This document shows positions 18,958 through 29,228 of a stretch of DNA of 49,637 bases, piece by piece (position 1 is the first letter of the stretch; each line of letters begins with the position of its first letter). The notes below the pieces were generated by a model. It saw only the letters and a list, made by a program, of their open reading frames with translations, was not told where the DNA came from and searched no databases. The position numbers were made by a program, and so were the translations under genes. Location: positions 1 to 49,637 of the forward strand of contig CAMBEQ010000017.1 in the NCBI GenBank assembly GCA_945865545.1, in the 5' to 3' direction. This DNA comes from Sediminibacterium ginsengisoli. GTDB taxonomy: Bacteria > Bacteroidota > Bacteroidia > Chitinophagales > Chitinophagaceae.

Positions 18958-20871
18958 TTATTTTACTTCTTCAAACTGAGCATCTTCAACGGTATCGTTG
19001 CTTGCTCCCCCATTAGGTTGTCCGCCAGCTTGATCTCCCCCTTGGGCTTCTGGGCCAGCCGCTCCTGCAGCTTGTGCTTTGTAAATTTCTTCACTTGCAG
19101 CAGTCCAAGCAGTATTCATAGCTTCTAAAGCAGTATCCACTTTGGCAATATCTTGAGATTGATGTGCTTCTTTTAAATTAGCTAAAGCAGTTTCGATAGG
19201 TGCTTTTTTATCGGCAGAAATTTTATCACCAAATTCTTTCAATTGTTTTTCTGTTTGGAAAATCAAACTGTCCGCTTGGTTTAATTTTTCTACTCTATCT
19301 TTCTCTATTTTATCACTTGCTTCGTTGGCTTTGGCTTCGGCTTTCATTTTTTCAATTTCTTCCTTAGTTAAACCACTACCCGCTTCAATTCTAATTTTTT
19401 GTTCTTTACCAGTGCCTTTGTCTTTCGCGCTTACATTTAAAATACCATTGGCATCAATATCAAAAGTTACTTCAATTTGAGGAACGCCTCTTGGTGCTGG
19501 TGGAATACCATCCAAGTTAAACATACCTAAACTTTTATTTTGATTGGCCATAGGACGCTCTCCTTGTAATACATGAATTTGTACACCAGGTTGACTGTCA
19601 CTAGCAGTTGAATACACTTCCATTTTCTTGGTAGGAATAGTAGTATTAGATGAAATCATCGTTGTCATTACACCTCCCATAGTTTCAATACCTAAGTTTA
19701 ATGGAGTTACATCTAACAACAATACATCTTTAATATCTCCAGTTAAAACCCCACCTTGAATACCTGCACCAATGGCAACTACTTCATCTGGATTAACAGA
19801 ACGGTTTGGTTTTTTACCAAAAAACTTTTCTACTATTTCTTGAACTTTAGGAATTCTTGAAGAACCTCCTACTAATATTACTTCATCAATTTGACTTACA
19901 GAATAACCTGCATCTTTCAATGCTACTTCACATGGCTTTAAGCAACGTGCAAATAAATTATCTGCTAAAGATTCAAATTTGGCTCTTGATAATTTTAAAA
20001 CCAAATGCTTTGGAACACCATCTACCGCAGTAATATAAGGCAGGTTGATTTCTGTTTCAGAAGAAGAACTTAATTCTACTTTTGCTTTTTCAGCTGCTTC
20101 TTTTAAACGTTGTAAAGCCATTGGATCTTTTCTCAGATCTATCGCTTCTTGTTTTTTAAATTCATCTGCTAAAAAATCCATGATTACTTTATCAAAATCA
20201 TCACCCCCTAAATGGGTATCTCCATTGGTTGATTTTACTTCAAATACACCATCTCCTAAATCCAAGATAGAAATATCAAAAGTTCCTCCGCCTAAATCAA
20301 ATACAGCAATTTTTTGCTCAATATTTTTCTTATCCAAACCATAAGCCAATGCCGCTGCAGTAGGTTCGTTTACAATTCTACGAACATTTAATCCTGCAAT
20401 TTCACCCGCTTCTTTGGTCGCTTGACGTTGTGCATCGTTAAAATAAGCAGGTACAGTAATTACCGCATCTGTTACTTCTGTGCCCAAATAATCTTCCGCT
20501 GTTTTTTTCATTTTTTGTAACACCATCGCAGAAATTTCTTGTGGCGTATACATACGGTCATCTATTGAAACACGAACAGTATCATTTTCACCTTGAACTA
20601 TTTTATAGCTCCAGTGACTTTTCTCTTCCGTGATTTCATTAAAACGGCGCCCCATAAAACGCTTTACACTTGAAATAGTGTTTTCGGGGTTGGTAATGGC
20701 TTGACGCTTAGCAGGATCTCCTACCTTACGCTCCCCATTTTTTAAAAACGCTACTACAGAGGGAGTGGTTCTACGCCCTTCATCATTTGCGATTACTACA
20801 GGTTCGCCACCTTCCATTACAGATACACAGCTATTAGTGGTACCTAAGTCTATTCCTATTATTTTAGCCAT
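18958..20871 (-). CDS. dnaK: Molecular chaperone DnaK (Hsp70)
   Basis: This 637-residue Hsp70 has all core motifs: [16 protein letters not shown] at the N-terminus, [49 protein letters not shown] and [13 protein letters not shown]. The substrate-binding domain follows ([17 protein letters not shown]) and the end reads DAQFEEVK. It binds unfolded peptides in an ATP-driven cycle with J-proteins and GrpE. The start is ATG 20871. dnaJ and grpE are not adjacent; only the short J-KTSC gene is nearby. The 160-base upstream region should hold the promoter; no CIRCE-like repeat was seen. Confidence 0.98.
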   Translation of the reverse strand: MAKIIGIDLGTTNSCVSVMEGGEPVVIANDEGRRTTPSVVAFLKNGERKVGDPAKRQAITNPENTISSVKRFMGRRFNEITEEKSHWSYKIVQGENDTVRVSIDDRMYTPQEISAMVLQKMKKTAEDYLGTEVTDAVITVPAYFNDAQRQATKEAGEIAGLNVRRIVNEPTAAALAYGLDKKNIEQKIAVFDLGGGTFDISILDLGDGVFEVKSTNGDTHLGGDDFDKVIMDFLADEFKKQEAIDLRKDPMALQRLKEAAEKAKVELSSSSETEINLPYITAVDGVPKHLVLKLSRAKFESLADNLFARCLKPCEVALKDAGYSVSQIDEVILVGGSSRIPKVQEIVEKFFGKKPNRSVNPDEVVAIGAGIQGGVLTGDIKDVLLLDVTPLNLGIETMGGVMTTMISSNTTIPTKKMEVYSTASDSQPGVQIHVLQGERPMANQNKSLGMFNLDGIPPAPRGVPQIEVTFDIDANGILNVSAKDKGTGKEQKIRIEAGSGLTKEEIEKMKAEAKANEASDKIEKDRVEKLNQADSLIFQTEKQLKEFGDKISADKKAPIETALANLKEAHQSQDIAKVDTALEAMNTAWTAASEEIYKAQAAGAAGPEAQGGDQAGGQPNGGASNDTVEDAQFEEVK

Positions 20872-21031
20872 AACGATTGATTTTCAATGATTAATTATGA
20901 ATGATTAGACAATCTTTATGCCACAAGCAGTTAGGTGCAAATTTGTCATAAATGGCAGTATTTGGCCTTATTTAAAGGCCTTATTTGACATAGAATCTTG
21001 TAAAAAGGGTAGAAAAGGCAGAAAAGAAGCG

Positions 21032-21526
21032 TTAAACAGCCCTTTTAAAAGTGAAGTTCTTTTGACTTGAGTAGCTAAAAATGACCACAAAAAAAGTAGT
21101 TACTATTTTAGCCATAGTGGGATACCAACCAAAAAGATCCACAAAAAGCTTTAAAAAGCCATAATTAAGTAAGATACAACCTAAAACAACTATAAAATAT
21201 TTCATTAACTGTTTACGTTTTGGTTCCGTAGTTTCTTGAAATACTACATACCTGCTTAAATAGTAGCCTATAGGGAAGGTAATGCAAAAACTAAGGATAA
21301 AAGAGGCAATATGGGGGCTAATGGTGAGCCATCCTAGATGGATGATCTGCTTTTTAAGAATATAATTATACGCCACAAAAAACAAGCTAATATCAAGTAT
21401 CGTATTCACTCCACCACAAGCTGCATACCTAAAAGTTTTTAAAGGCATCATTTTCTTAAAAATAGGGTAAACCCAATCAATGAGTGCAAGAATAACTTTG
21501 CTTATTAAATTGTGTAGTTTCAACAT
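21032..21526 (-). CDS. GtrA-like membrane protein
   Basis: This 164-residue protein has four hydrophobic segments and the GtrA signature: LKTFRYAACGGVNTILDISLFF at the first segment, ASFILSFCITFPIGYYLSRYVVF, and a C-terminal YSSQKNFTFKR. GtrA proteins are linked to moving undecaprenyl-phosphate-linked sugars across the membrane for cell-surface glycans or teichoic-acid-type decorations. No glycosyltransferase is adjacent, so the pathway is unknown. The start is ATG 21526, 54 bases from the divergent argS start. Confidence 0.85.
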   Translation of the reverse strand: MLKLHNLISKVILALIDWVYPIFKKMMPLKTFRYAACGGVNTILDISLFFVAYNYILKKQIIHLGWLTISPHIASFILSFCITFPIGYYLSRYVVFQETTEPKRKQLMKYFIVVLGCILLNYGFLKLFVDLFGWYPTMAKIVTTFFVVIFSYSSQKNFTFKRAV

Positions 21527-21553
21527 GGATGCACTAAGATAATCTTAATTAAT

Positions 21554-21561
21554 TACTTTTG
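21554..21561 (+). promoter_or_regulatory. -7 box TACTTTTG upstream of argS
   Basis: It matches TAnnTTTG and lies 19 bases before the argS ATG. No TTG is seen at the right -33 spacing. Confidence 0.5.
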
Positions 21562-21580
21562 CCAAAGGCAAGCCTATTTT

Positions 21581-23350
21581 ATGAATTTGACCACTATTTT
21601 AAAGCAGACCGCTGCAGAAAATTTACTCCACTTATATCAAGTTAATATACAACCTGAACAAGTATTAGTTAATGCAACAAAACCTGAATTTGAAGGAGAC
21701 TATACCATTGTACTTTTTGCATTTGTAAAACAATTAGGCAAAAGTCCAGAAGTAGTAGGAAATGAATTAGGTACTGCCATGCAAAAAGCCTTACCTACTA
21801 TTATTACTAGTTATAATATCGTTAAAGGATTTTTAAATTTTACCATTAGCAATGATTATTGGTTGGAGTTAATTAAAAATACTAATCCGAATAATTTAAT
21901 ACCGCCTATTACTAACCAACAAAAAATAATGGTGGAGTATTCCTCTCCCAATACCAACAAACCATTACACTTAGGTCATTTAAGAAATAATTTTTTAGGA
22001 TGGAGTATAGCCGAGATATTAAAATTACAAGGGCATGAAGTAGTGAAAACTTGTATTGTGAATGACCGCGGAATTCATATTTGTAAAAGTATGATTGCTT
22101 GGCAATTGTTTGCTCATGGTGCTACCCCTAGTTCTACCAACAAAAAAGGAGATCATTTTGTTGGCGACTATTATGTAAAGTACAATGACGCTTTTAAAGC
22201 AGAAGTGGCTGGTTTAGTGGCTGGTGGTATGACACAAGAGTTGGCAGAAAAAGAAGCTTCTATTTTTAAAGCTGCTCAAGAAATGCTTTTGAAATGGGAA
22301 CAAGGCGATGCAGCTACACTCGACTTATGGAAAAGAATGAATGAATGGGTATATGAAGGATTTGAAGTAACCTATAAAAAGATTGGTTCTGACTTTGTAA
22401 AAACCTACTACGAGAGTAATACTTATTTATTAGGCAAAGAATTGGTGGAAGAGGGCTTAGCAAAAAAAGTATTCTATCAAAAAGAAGATAGTTCGGTATG
22501 GATTGACTTAACAGGAGATGGATTAGATGAAAAAATTGTTCGAAGAAAAGATGGCACTTCTGTTTATATGACTCAAGACATTGGATTGGCTCAGTTAAAA
22601 CAAAAAGAGTTTAACAACGATGCGAGTATCTATGTGGTGGGTGATGAACAAAACTATCACTTTAAAGTGCTTAAATTAATTTGTCAAAAACTACAATTGC
22701 CTGCGGCAGATGGTATTTATCATTTAAGTTACGGCATGGTAGAATTGCCTACTGGCAAAATGAAAAGCAGAGAAGGCACGGTGGTAGATGCCGATGATTT
22801 AGTAGATGCCATGATTGCTATATCAAAAGAAAAAACAGAAGCCTTAGGAAAGGTTTCCGATTTTACAACCGATCAACTCACTGAATTATATAATACCATT
22901 GGATTAGGAGCGCTTAAATTTTTCTTATTAAGAGTGGATCCTAAAAAGAAAATGATATTTAATCCTGAAGAGAGCATTGACTTTCATGGTTTCACTGGTC
23001 CTTTTATTCAATACACCCACGCGCGTATTAAAAGTATATTAAGAAAAACTGGTGTTACAGTAAGTATTACTAATAATGAATTATTGCCTTTAGAAAAACA
23101 ATTGGCAATAGAGCTTTCTACCTTCCCTGCAATTATAAATGAAGCAGCCGAAAACTTAGACCCATCTAAAGTAGCCATTTTCGCTTTTAACTTAGCCAAG
23201 TTATTTAATACTTTTTACGCCGAACATTCCATTGCGAATGCCGAATCGGAAACTAAAAAACAAGTACGTATTCAATTGGGTATTTTAACGGCTGCTACTT
23301 TACAAAAATCAATGAGTGTTTTAGGTATTGCGGTTCCTGAGCAAATGTAA
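21581..23350 (+). CDS. argS: Arginine--tRNA ligase
   Basis: This 589-residue class I aminoacyl-tRNA synthetase charges tRNA-Arg. The N-terminal ArgRS additional domain covers about residues 1-100. The HIGH-type motif is HLGH at 130-133 in SSPNTNKPLHLGHLRNN. The KMSKS-equivalent is KMKSREGTVV, about residue 395, and the C-terminal DALR anticodon-binding domain contains FIQYTHARI. ArgRS commonly has this degenerate KMSKS loop, so it is not a defect. The length is normal. The start ATG follows a -7 box by 19 bases. It converges with trmH. Confidence 0.97.
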   Translation: MNLTTILKQTAAENLLHLYQVNIQPEQVLVNATKPEFEGDYTIVLFAFVKQLGKSPEVVGNELGTAMQKALPTIITSYNIVKGFLNFTISNDYWLELIKNTNPNNLIPPITNQQKIMVEYSSPNTNKPLHLGHLRNNFLGWSIAEILKLQGHEVVKTCIVNDRGIHICKSMIAWQLFAHGATPSSTNKKGDHFVGDYYVKYNDAFKAEVAGLVAGGMTQELAEKEASIFKAAQEMLLKWEQGDAATLDLWKRMNEWVYEGFEVTYKKIGSDFVKTYYESNTYLLGKELVEEGLAKKVFYQKEDSSVWIDLTGDGLDEKIVRRKDGTSVYMTQDIGLAQLKQKEFNNDASIYVVGDEQNYHFKVLKLICQKLQLPAADGIYHLSYGMVELPTGKMKSREGTVVDADDLVDAMIAISKEKTEALGKVSDFTTDQLTELYNTIGLGALKFFLLRVDPKKKMIFNPEESIDFHGFTGPFIQYTHARIKSILRKTGVTVSITNNELLPLEKQLAIELSTFPAIINEAAENLDPSKVAIFAFNLAKLFNTFYAEHSIANAESETKKQVRIQLGILTAATLQKSMSVLGIAVPEQM

Positions 23351-23394
23351 ATCCAAAAAATAAGGGCACTACCAAAGCAAATTAAAAAAGTTGA

Positions 23395-24021
23395 CTAGCT
23401 TCTTTTTAGTTTAGAATTATTATACACTTCGGGCGTCTCCTCCTCAAAACCCCATTGGGTTAATAATGTATTCATTTGATCTGTTGGTAGGGTTGCTTTA
23501 TCATAATGTCCCGCTTTCATTTTTTGGCGCATAGCTTCATAAATACTCACCGCACAGGCTACAGATATATTTAAACTTTGAATGATGCCCATTTGCGGTA
23601 TAATGAAATTTCCATCTGCTAAATTTCTAAATTCTTCAGTAACTCCTGCATGTTCATTTCCAAAAACCAAAGCCACCGATTCTGTAAAGTTAATTTCGTG
23701 TAAATTCACTGCATCACTTGACAAATGGGTGGTCAAAATTTTACTAAAGTTTTTTCTTAATTCGGTGACGCAATCTTCTAGTTTTTCAAATTCATGAATG
23801 GTCAACCATTTTAATGCACTGCTGCTGCTTCGATATCCCCATTTTTTATGTCGAGGTATTTTAGTAGTAAGTACATAAACATCTTGAATACCCACTGCAT
23901 CACAGGTTCTCATTACAGCAGATACATTGTGTGGATCTTGTACATTTTCCAACACCACGGTTAAGTTGGCTTGACGTTTTCTTAAAACATTTAATAATTT
24001 TTCGGTACGCTCTGGAGTCAT
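23395..24021 (-). CDS. trmH: tRNA (guanosine(18)-2'-O)-methyltransferase
   Basis: This 208-residue SPOUT-fold enzyme methylates the 2'-OH of G18 in the D-loop of tRNAs with SAM. The three SpoU motifs are clear: VLENVQDPHNVSAVMRTCDA (motif 1), VALVFGNEHAGVT (motif 2) and IPQMGIIQSLNISVACAVSI (motif 3, with the trefoil knot). The preceding RHKKWGYRSSSSALKWL and the N-terminal MTPERTEKLLNVLRKRQ are specific to TrmH rather than RlmB. The start lies three bases after the stop of the upstream epimerase gene, so they are co-transcribed, though there is no metabolic link. Confidence 0.93.
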   Translation of the reverse strand: MTPERTEKLLNVLRKRQANLTVVLENVQDPHNVSAVMRTCDAVGIQDVYVLTTKIPRHKKWGYRSSSSALKWLTIHEFEKLEDCVTELRKNFSKILTTHLSSDAVNLHEINFTESVALVFGNEHAGVTEEFRNLADGNFIIPQMGIIQSLNISVACAVSIYEAMRQKMKAGHYDKATLPTDQMNTLLTQWGFEEETPEVYNNSKLKRS

Positions 24022-24024
24022 ATA

Positions 24025-25095
24025 TTAAATTTCAAAAAAGTTATAGTTATTTTTAAATGGGGGCCTATATTGAACACCCAATCCAGGATTAATTAAAGTT
24101 GCTATTTTACCTTTTTTATCCTCAAAGCAATAATCAAGCCCTACTCCATTGAGTTCGGTCATTAATAAAGGTCCATCCATATCCACATAATCTAATTGAG
24201 GTAAAAATTGAGCAATGGCAGCAGACCCAATTACGCTTTCATTCATACTGCCCATCATAACTTTTAATCCCAACCCTTTCGCTTCTTTAATCATTCTTAA
24301 GGCAGGTGTTAAACCACTACATTTAGTTAGTTTAATATTAATACCATGAAAATAATTAGCACAATGAGCAACCTCTTTTTCAAATACACAGGATTCATCT
24401 GCGAATAAGGGCAAAACAGATTGCGCCTTTAATTGCGCCATCCCTTCCCAATTATCTTTGTCTAAAGGCTGCTCTATTAATTCAACTCCTAAGCTAGCCA
24501 ATACTGGTATTTTTTGTAAAGCTTCTTCGGTGGTCCAACCTGCATTGGCATCTACACGCAAAGGTTGATCAGTATGCTTTCTTAATGCAGTAATCATTTC
24601 AATATCATAATCAGTACCCACTTTTACTTTATAAATTGGCCAAGGATGTGCATTCATCTTTTCCACCATCTTTTCAATAGAATCAATACCTAGCGTGTAA
24701 TCGCAAATAGGTAATTCTGTTTGATTGTTCCAGGTGGTATTCCACAATTCATGTAGGGGCTGTTTTTTCATCTGTCCAAACAAATCCCAACCTGCCATAT
24801 CCAATGCACAAACTAAAAAGGGATCAGTAGGAAATAAATGATGTAAAAAATGCCAAAACCTTTCAGGATCAATCAATGCAAATTTTTCAATGAGCTTTCT
24901 TTGTTTTTCTAATTGTTCCATCATGCCATCCACTGTTACATTATAATAAACAATGGCAGGGGCTTCACCATATCCTACCCAATTGCCCAATGACAATCTA
25001 ACCATTAAACTTGATTGATGAGTTTTGGTTCTACCATTGGAAATGGTAAAAGGATACTCAAAAGGTAATTGTTGTTCCCAGAAGTCTAATTGCAC
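24025..25095 (-). CDS. Dipeptide epimerase (L-Ala-D/L-Glu epimerase-like, enolase superfamily)
   Basis: This 356-residue enzyme of the muconate-lactonising subgroup has the catalytic lysines Lys156 and Lys158 in YKVKVG, metal ligands Asp182 (VDANAGW), Glu208 (EQPL) and Asp233 (ADES), and the opposite-face base Lys255 in NIKLTKCSG. A DMD motif near the end (YVDMDGPLL) matches the DxD that binds the dipeptide amino group in Ala-Glu epimerases. This supports a role in recycling murein peptides or other dipeptides; the exact dipeptide is not certain. It lies between malQ and trmH on the same strand. Confidence 0.85.
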   Translation of the reverse strand: MQLDFWEQQLPFEYPFTISNGRTKTHQSSLMVRLSLGNWVGYGEAPAIVYYNVTVDGMMEQLEKQRKLIEKFALIDPERFWHFLHHLFPTDPFLVCALDMAGWDLFGQMKKQPLHELWNTTWNNQTELPICDYTLGIDSIEKMVEKMNAHPWPIYKVKVGTDYDIEMITALRKHTDQPLRVDANAGWTTEEALQKIPVLASLGVELIEQPLDKDNWEGMAQLKAQSVLPLFADESCVFEKEVAHCANYFHGINIKLTKCSGLTPALRMIKEAKGLGLKVMMGSMNESVIGSAAIAQFLPQLDYVDMDGPLLMTELNGVGLDYCFEDKKGKIATLINPGLGVQYRPPFKNNYNFFEI

Positions 25096-25131
25096 AAATA
25101 AATATTTAGGCTAAGATACAAAAACGTCCAT

Positions 25132-27903
25132 TTAACGGCCACTTTCTTTAATAGCATGCTGCCAATCGGTATTGAATTTATCTTGATTTAATAAATCTTC
25201 TAAATTCATATGCATCCTATATCTCCAATAATGTTTTGAATTAGCCGGAATGTTGATCCTTTCTTCATTGGGGTCATTTCTTCTTATTTTATCATCTACA
25301 CCAAAATAATCTTGTAATTGAAAAATAGCCCACATGGAAGGAGAATATAAATGTTGAAGCAGAATAGCTTTATTAATCCATGGTTCACAAAACTTAGGTA
25401 CCTCTCCCAACTTACCTAATTCTTGATGATAAAACAATTGTGTTTTATCACGATCCTCTTCCCACCACCCTCTAATCGTACTAGTATCATGCGAAGAAGG
25501 AGTAACTACACTTAAGTAGGGTGCCTCTATAGGATTAAAAAATATTTTATTTACCGCCTTAGGCATCCTTTGTACCTCTAAACTCAATATACCTAATTGT
25601 TGTAGAACAGGAGGTAAACAAGAAGGAACTAATCCTAAATCTTCCCCACATATAAGCATGTTGGTGGCGCGTTTGAGCATGGGCAATTTCTGTAATGCTT
25701 CTTTTTCCCAACCAAGTTCTTGCCAAGAGAAAAAATAATCAAAATACAATTCTCTTAAGCCGATTTTAGTTTTTTCGGCTAAGTGCTGAAAAGAGGAAGT
25801 GCCTTCTATATTAAATCTAAAATGAAAAGATTGATCCTCCGTTGATTCTATCAAAATAATATTGCTTATTAATTCACATAAAGCATTTTTTATTTTTTCA
25901 TGCCATTCGTCATTAGGCAAGGTTGAAAAATAATCAACCACTTGCCTTTGAGTTTGAAATGCAGGTAATAAATCAAAAATACCTTCCCCAACAGACTCTA
26001 AAAAATGTTGTTTTACATAGTCATTATCGTACCCCACCAATTGAAATAAAATAGTTTCATTAATGAAAGGTTTAGTAAATCGATGTCTATCAAATGAAAT
26101 TCCTTTACTACTAAATTCATTAATATTTACTGGAATGGCTGGAACAAAATGTCCCATGATTCCATCAATGGCATGCATAGGGATACTCCAAATTCTAAAA
26201 AAACCTAAAATATGATCTATCCTAAAGGCGTCAAAGTAATAACTCATTTGCTCGAACCTTAATTTCCACCATTTAAAATCATTGGCCACCATGGATTCCC
26301 AATTATAGGTAGGGAAGCCCCAATTTTGACCTTTAACGGCGAAGTCATCTGGCGGAGCCCCTGCCTGCATATCCATGTGAAATAAGTTGGGGTGTTGCCA
26401 AGCATCTGCACCAAAACGATATACCCCAATTGGGATATCCCCTTTTAGCACAATCCCATTTTGATGAGCATAATGGGTAGCATTACTTAGTTGTAGATGT
26501 AAATGATACTGTACAAAATAATAAAAAGCTATTTCTTGATAGGTACTAGATTTTGGTTGGGTTAGTTTTTCAATATCTGATTCATTGTAAATAGAATGAG
26601 TAGTCCAATGATTAAAATCGACAGTACCATTCAATTCTCTTAAATAAGAAAAAACACTATAAGAAATTAGCCAATGAGCATTGTTTTTAAAAAAATCATT
26701 AAAACCTTCAGAAGCCAAATCCTTCTTACCGTTTTCTATATACAAGGTTCTTAATAATTTCCACTTCAATTCCATGACTGCATCGTAGTCTACACTGGGT
26801 AATTCATTTAATGAATTGATTAAAGAGGCATAGGGCTTCACAATAAGTTCTTGCCCTTTTTTCATTACCTCTTCAATTCTTATAAACATCGGATGAAGTG
26901 CAAAAGCGGAAATGGCCGCATAAGGATAAGAATCCATCCAGGTATGGGTAGCTGTAGTATCATTTAATGGCAATAATTGAATTAATTTTAATCCAATTTT
27001 TTTAGACCAATCTACTAGAAGTTTAATATCTGCGAATTCCCCCACGCCCATACTATTTTTTGATCTTAAAGAAAATACAGGAATAGCTACCCCTGCCCCT
27101 TTCCATTTCGTATTATTTAAATGAACAAACCCATCATTAATGATAACCAATTTATCCTTTCCAATAGGCTCATGAACTACTCTATTATTATCTGACTCAA
27201 ATGCTACAAATAATTTTTTAGTTACATCATACACTCCATACTTATATACAAAAGGAAAATTACTTTTTGTTAAATTCAAACTAATTTCAAAATAAGGGAG
27301 GTTGGACATTTTAGTTAATGGCAAAACTTTATTTATATCCCAAGAACCAACCATTTTATCTTCACCAATTATACATACCGTCTGATTGACTTCCAATAAT
27401 GGCGCCTTTACTCTAAAAACGTGGGTAGTAGTTTTATCAATTCCTTGCGACAAAGACTGAAATTGAATTGGTTTTAATAAAACATTTAAAAAGGGTTCTG
27501 TGTAAAAAACATTTTCTACATACCCAGTGTAATTCCATGCATCTAATAATATTAATTCATTACTCGTTATATTACTAGGCGTAAAGCATTTATCATTACC
27601 CCAGTCATATAGTAAACTCCCATCTGCATTTTTTATAAAATAATGATAAGTAATTACATCTGTCTGGAGAAACTCAGGACAATCTAAATGTAATACCCAA
27701 TAAGATTCATTTAAAAAAACTAATGGTATGGCTTTTTCTACTTGCCCATCCCCAAGTAAAGGATGGTTCCCATAAATATAAATCTCCTGGCCATAAGTAG
27801 TTTGATATTTAAGATGAAAGCTAATTTTCTTAAGCTTACCCCCTTTTTTAAGATTTACTTTTTTTATATTCAAATCCTTTTTACTTTCTTCAACTGTTTG
27901 CAT
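25132..27903 (-). CDS. malQ: 4-alpha-glucanotransferase with two N-terminal CBM20 modules
   Basis: This 923-residue GH77 amylomaltase transfers alpha-1,4-glucan segments, working on maltodextrins and glycogen. Two starch-binding CBM20-like modules precede the catalytic barrel: residues of about 22-130 (FHLKYQTTYGQEIYIYGNHP) and about 140-255 (VFRVKAPLLEVNQTVCIIGE). GH77 motifs follow: GVAIPVFSLRSKNSMGVGEF, then FDAFRIDHILGFFRIW with the nucleophile Asp, LICGEDLGLVPSC with the acid/base Glu, and SSHDTSTIRGWWEEDR. The long two-CBM form is known in plants (DPE2) and Bacteroidota. The start is ATG 27903. The 177-base gap to rnhA should hold divergent promoters. Confidence 0.95.
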   Translation of the reverse strand: MQTVEESKKDLNIKKVNLKKGGKLKKISFHLKYQTTYGQEIYIYGNHPLLGDGQVEKAIPLVFLNESYWVLHLDCPEFLQTDVITYHYFIKNADGSLLYDWGNDKCFTPSNITSNELILLDAWNYTGYVENVFYTEPFLNVLLKPIQFQSLSQGIDKTTTHVFRVKAPLLEVNQTVCIIGEDKMVGSWDINKVLPLTKMSNLPYFEISLNLTKSNFPFVYKYGVYDVTKKLFVAFESDNNRVVHEPIGKDKLVIINDGFVHLNNTKWKGAGVAIPVFSLRSKNSMGVGEFADIKLLVDWSKKIGLKLIQLLPLNDTTATHTWMDSYPYAAISAFALHPMFIRIEEVMKKGQELIVKPYASLINSLNELPSVDYDAVMELKWKLLRTLYIENGKKDLASEGFNDFFKNNAHWLISYSVFSYLRELNGTVDFNHWTTHSIYNESDIEKLTQPKSSTYQEIAFYYFVQYHLHLQLSNATHYAHQNGIVLKGDIPIGVYRFGADAWQHPNLFHMDMQAGAPPDDFAVKGQNWGFPTYNWESMVANDFKWWKLRFEQMSYYFDAFRIDHILGFFRIWSIPMHAIDGIMGHFVPAIPVNINEFSSKGISFDRHRFTKPFINETILFQLVGYDNDYVKQHFLESVGEGIFDLLPAFQTQRQVVDYFSTLPNDEWHEKIKNALCELISNIILIESTEDQSFHFRFNIEGTSSFQHLAEKTKIGLRELYFDYFFSWQELGWEKEALQKLPMLKRATNMLICGEDLGLVPSCLPPVLQQLGILSLEVQRMPKAVNKIFFNPIEAPYLSVVTPSSHDTSTIRGWWEEDRDKTQLFYHQELGKLGEVPKFCEPWINKAILLQHLYSPSMWAIFQLQDYFGVDDKIRRNDPNEERINIPANSKHYWRYRMHMNLEDLLNQDKFNTDWQHAIKESGR

Positions 27904-28080
27904 ATCAATCCTTTTGTCCTTTCAATGGTTATTTTAAGAAAATCCTCTTTTATTCAAAAAGTGTTTAAAGGTAAAAAGTAAAAGTGTATAAAACACACAA
28001 TAACTAGTTTTTTGCTGAATTTATAGAAGGATTCGTATATTTACCTATGATACTTATTATCAGTCGATTACGAAATATTA

Positions 28081-28551
28081 ATGGATAAAATACATATCTA
28101 TACAGATGGCTCTTCTCGTGGCAACCCTGGTCCAGGCGGTTTTGGCGCCATTTTAATGTGGGGTAATCAACTTAAAGAAATTTCGGAAGCTTACCGTAAA
28201 ACCACCAATAATAGAATGGAATTATTGGCTGTAATTAAAGCAATATTAGCACTCAAAACAAAAGAATTACCAGTACATATTTATACCGATAGTAAATATG
28301 TTGTAGAGTCGGTTGAAAAAAAATGGTTGGATAATTGGATTAAAACCGATTTCAAAGGAGGTAAAAAGAATAAAGATTTATGGCTCCAATACCATAAAGT
28401 AGCTGCCCCTTTTCAAATAAAATTTAATTGGGTAAAAGGACATAGTACCAATCAATACAATAACAGATGTGACGAATTAGCTACCGAGGCTGCAGACAAT
28501 GGGCCTTGGAAAATTGATAGGGTATTTGAGGAAAATGAAAAATTGAAATAA
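28081..28551 (+). CDS. rnhA: Ribonuclease HI
   Basis: This 156-residue enzyme cuts the RNA strand of RNA-DNA hybrids. The carboxylate set is complete: Asp9 (YTDGSSRGNPGPGG), Glu47 (NNRMELLAV), Asp70 (YTDSKYV) and Asp131 (CDELA), with His121 in WVKGHS. The basic protrusion (KKWLDNWIKTDFKGGKKNKD) is present, as in the E. coli type. The start is ATG 28081. A TATATTTA, close to the -7 consensus, lies about 40 bases upstream. It converges with the DUF6580 gene. Confidence 0.97.
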   Translation: MDKIHIYTDGSSRGNPGPGGFGAILMWGNQLKEISEAYRKTTNNRMELLAVIKAILALKTKELPVHIYTDSKYVVESVEKKWLDNWIKTDFKGGKKNKDLWLQYHKVAAPFQIKFNWVKGHSTNQYNNRCDELATEAADNGPWKIDRVFEENEKLK

Positions 28552-28567
28552 TCAATTATTGCAACAA

Positions 28568-29125
28568 CTAAATGGCTTTAAACTTAGGAATAAGTAATCG
28601 GAAAGAGCCAAACAAGACTCCACCAAATACTAAAGTTCCTGCAACGCTATAAGGATAAAAAGGCAAGCCATCCGCCATTGCTTGTAAAAATCCTGTCAAG
28701 TTAATGGCATGGTGGTAACCTCCTCCTTGTGCCCAAACCAATGCATTAGATACTATAAAATAAGCAGTGGGTGCTGCAAAAAAACCAATGATATATTTAG
28801 AAAGTTTATTGCTTTGTAATCCAAAACCAAAAACGGCTGTACCTGCAATTAAAATATAATTTAATAATTGCCCCTCATAAAATCCTTGCATCGGACTTAA
28901 ATGATAATAAAACAATACTTGATACAATACATCAGAAATAAACATAGATAAGATGGGCAATAAAAATGCATATTGTTTTCTAGAAGCAAATAAAGAACCT
29001 CCAAATAAGGCAATTGCAATTTGTGGCGCAAAACCATAAGGTCTACCAGGTAAAACACGGTATAAAGCACTGGTAGCAATCATGATTGCAATAGCTAGAA
29101 TTATTTGTTTGTTCAATTTCATCAT
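28568..29125 (-). CDS. DUF6580-type membrane protein, putative transporter component
   Basis: This 185-residue integral membrane protein has about five or six hydrophobic segments. The pattern RVLPGRPYGFAPQIAIALFGGSLF near the N-terminus and FLLPILSMFISDVLYQV in the middle resembles a family annotated in Bacteroidota as DUF6580 and thought to be related to ECF transporter substrate-binding subunits. No energising ECF ATPase or T component is nearby and no riboswitch was seen, so the substrate is unknown. ATG 29125 or the adjacent ATG 29122 may be the start. Confidence 0.65.
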   Translation of the reverse strand: MMKLNKQIILAIAIMIATSALYRVLPGRPYGFAPQIAIALFGGSLFASRKQYAFLLPILSMFISDVLYQVLFYYHLSPMQGFYEGQLLNYILIAGTAVFGFGLQSNKLSKYIIGFFAAPTAYFIVSNALVWAQGGGYHHAINLTGFLQAMADGLPFYPYSVAGTLVFGGVLFGSFRLLIPKFKAI

Positions 29126-29228
29126 TAAAGATTTACAGGTAAATTGAAGTTGGATTTAACCTCATCTACAAAAATAAGGGTATAGGATATATTATTTAAA
29201 TATAATTTTTCCTCATATGTGAATAAAC

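Noticed and set aside
20872..21031. CIRCE-type heat-shock operator before dnaK
   Set aside because: No TTAGCACTC-N9-GAGTGCTAA-like inverted repeat was found in the upstream region.
22735..22790. Apparent missing KMSKS motif in ArgRS
   Set aside because: Arginyl-tRNA synthetases often have a degenerate motif; KMKSREG is a normal form.
27904..28080. Small ORF between malQ and rnhA
   Set aside because: It overlaps the malQ start in antisense, has no recognisable features, and the gap is better explained by divergent promoters.
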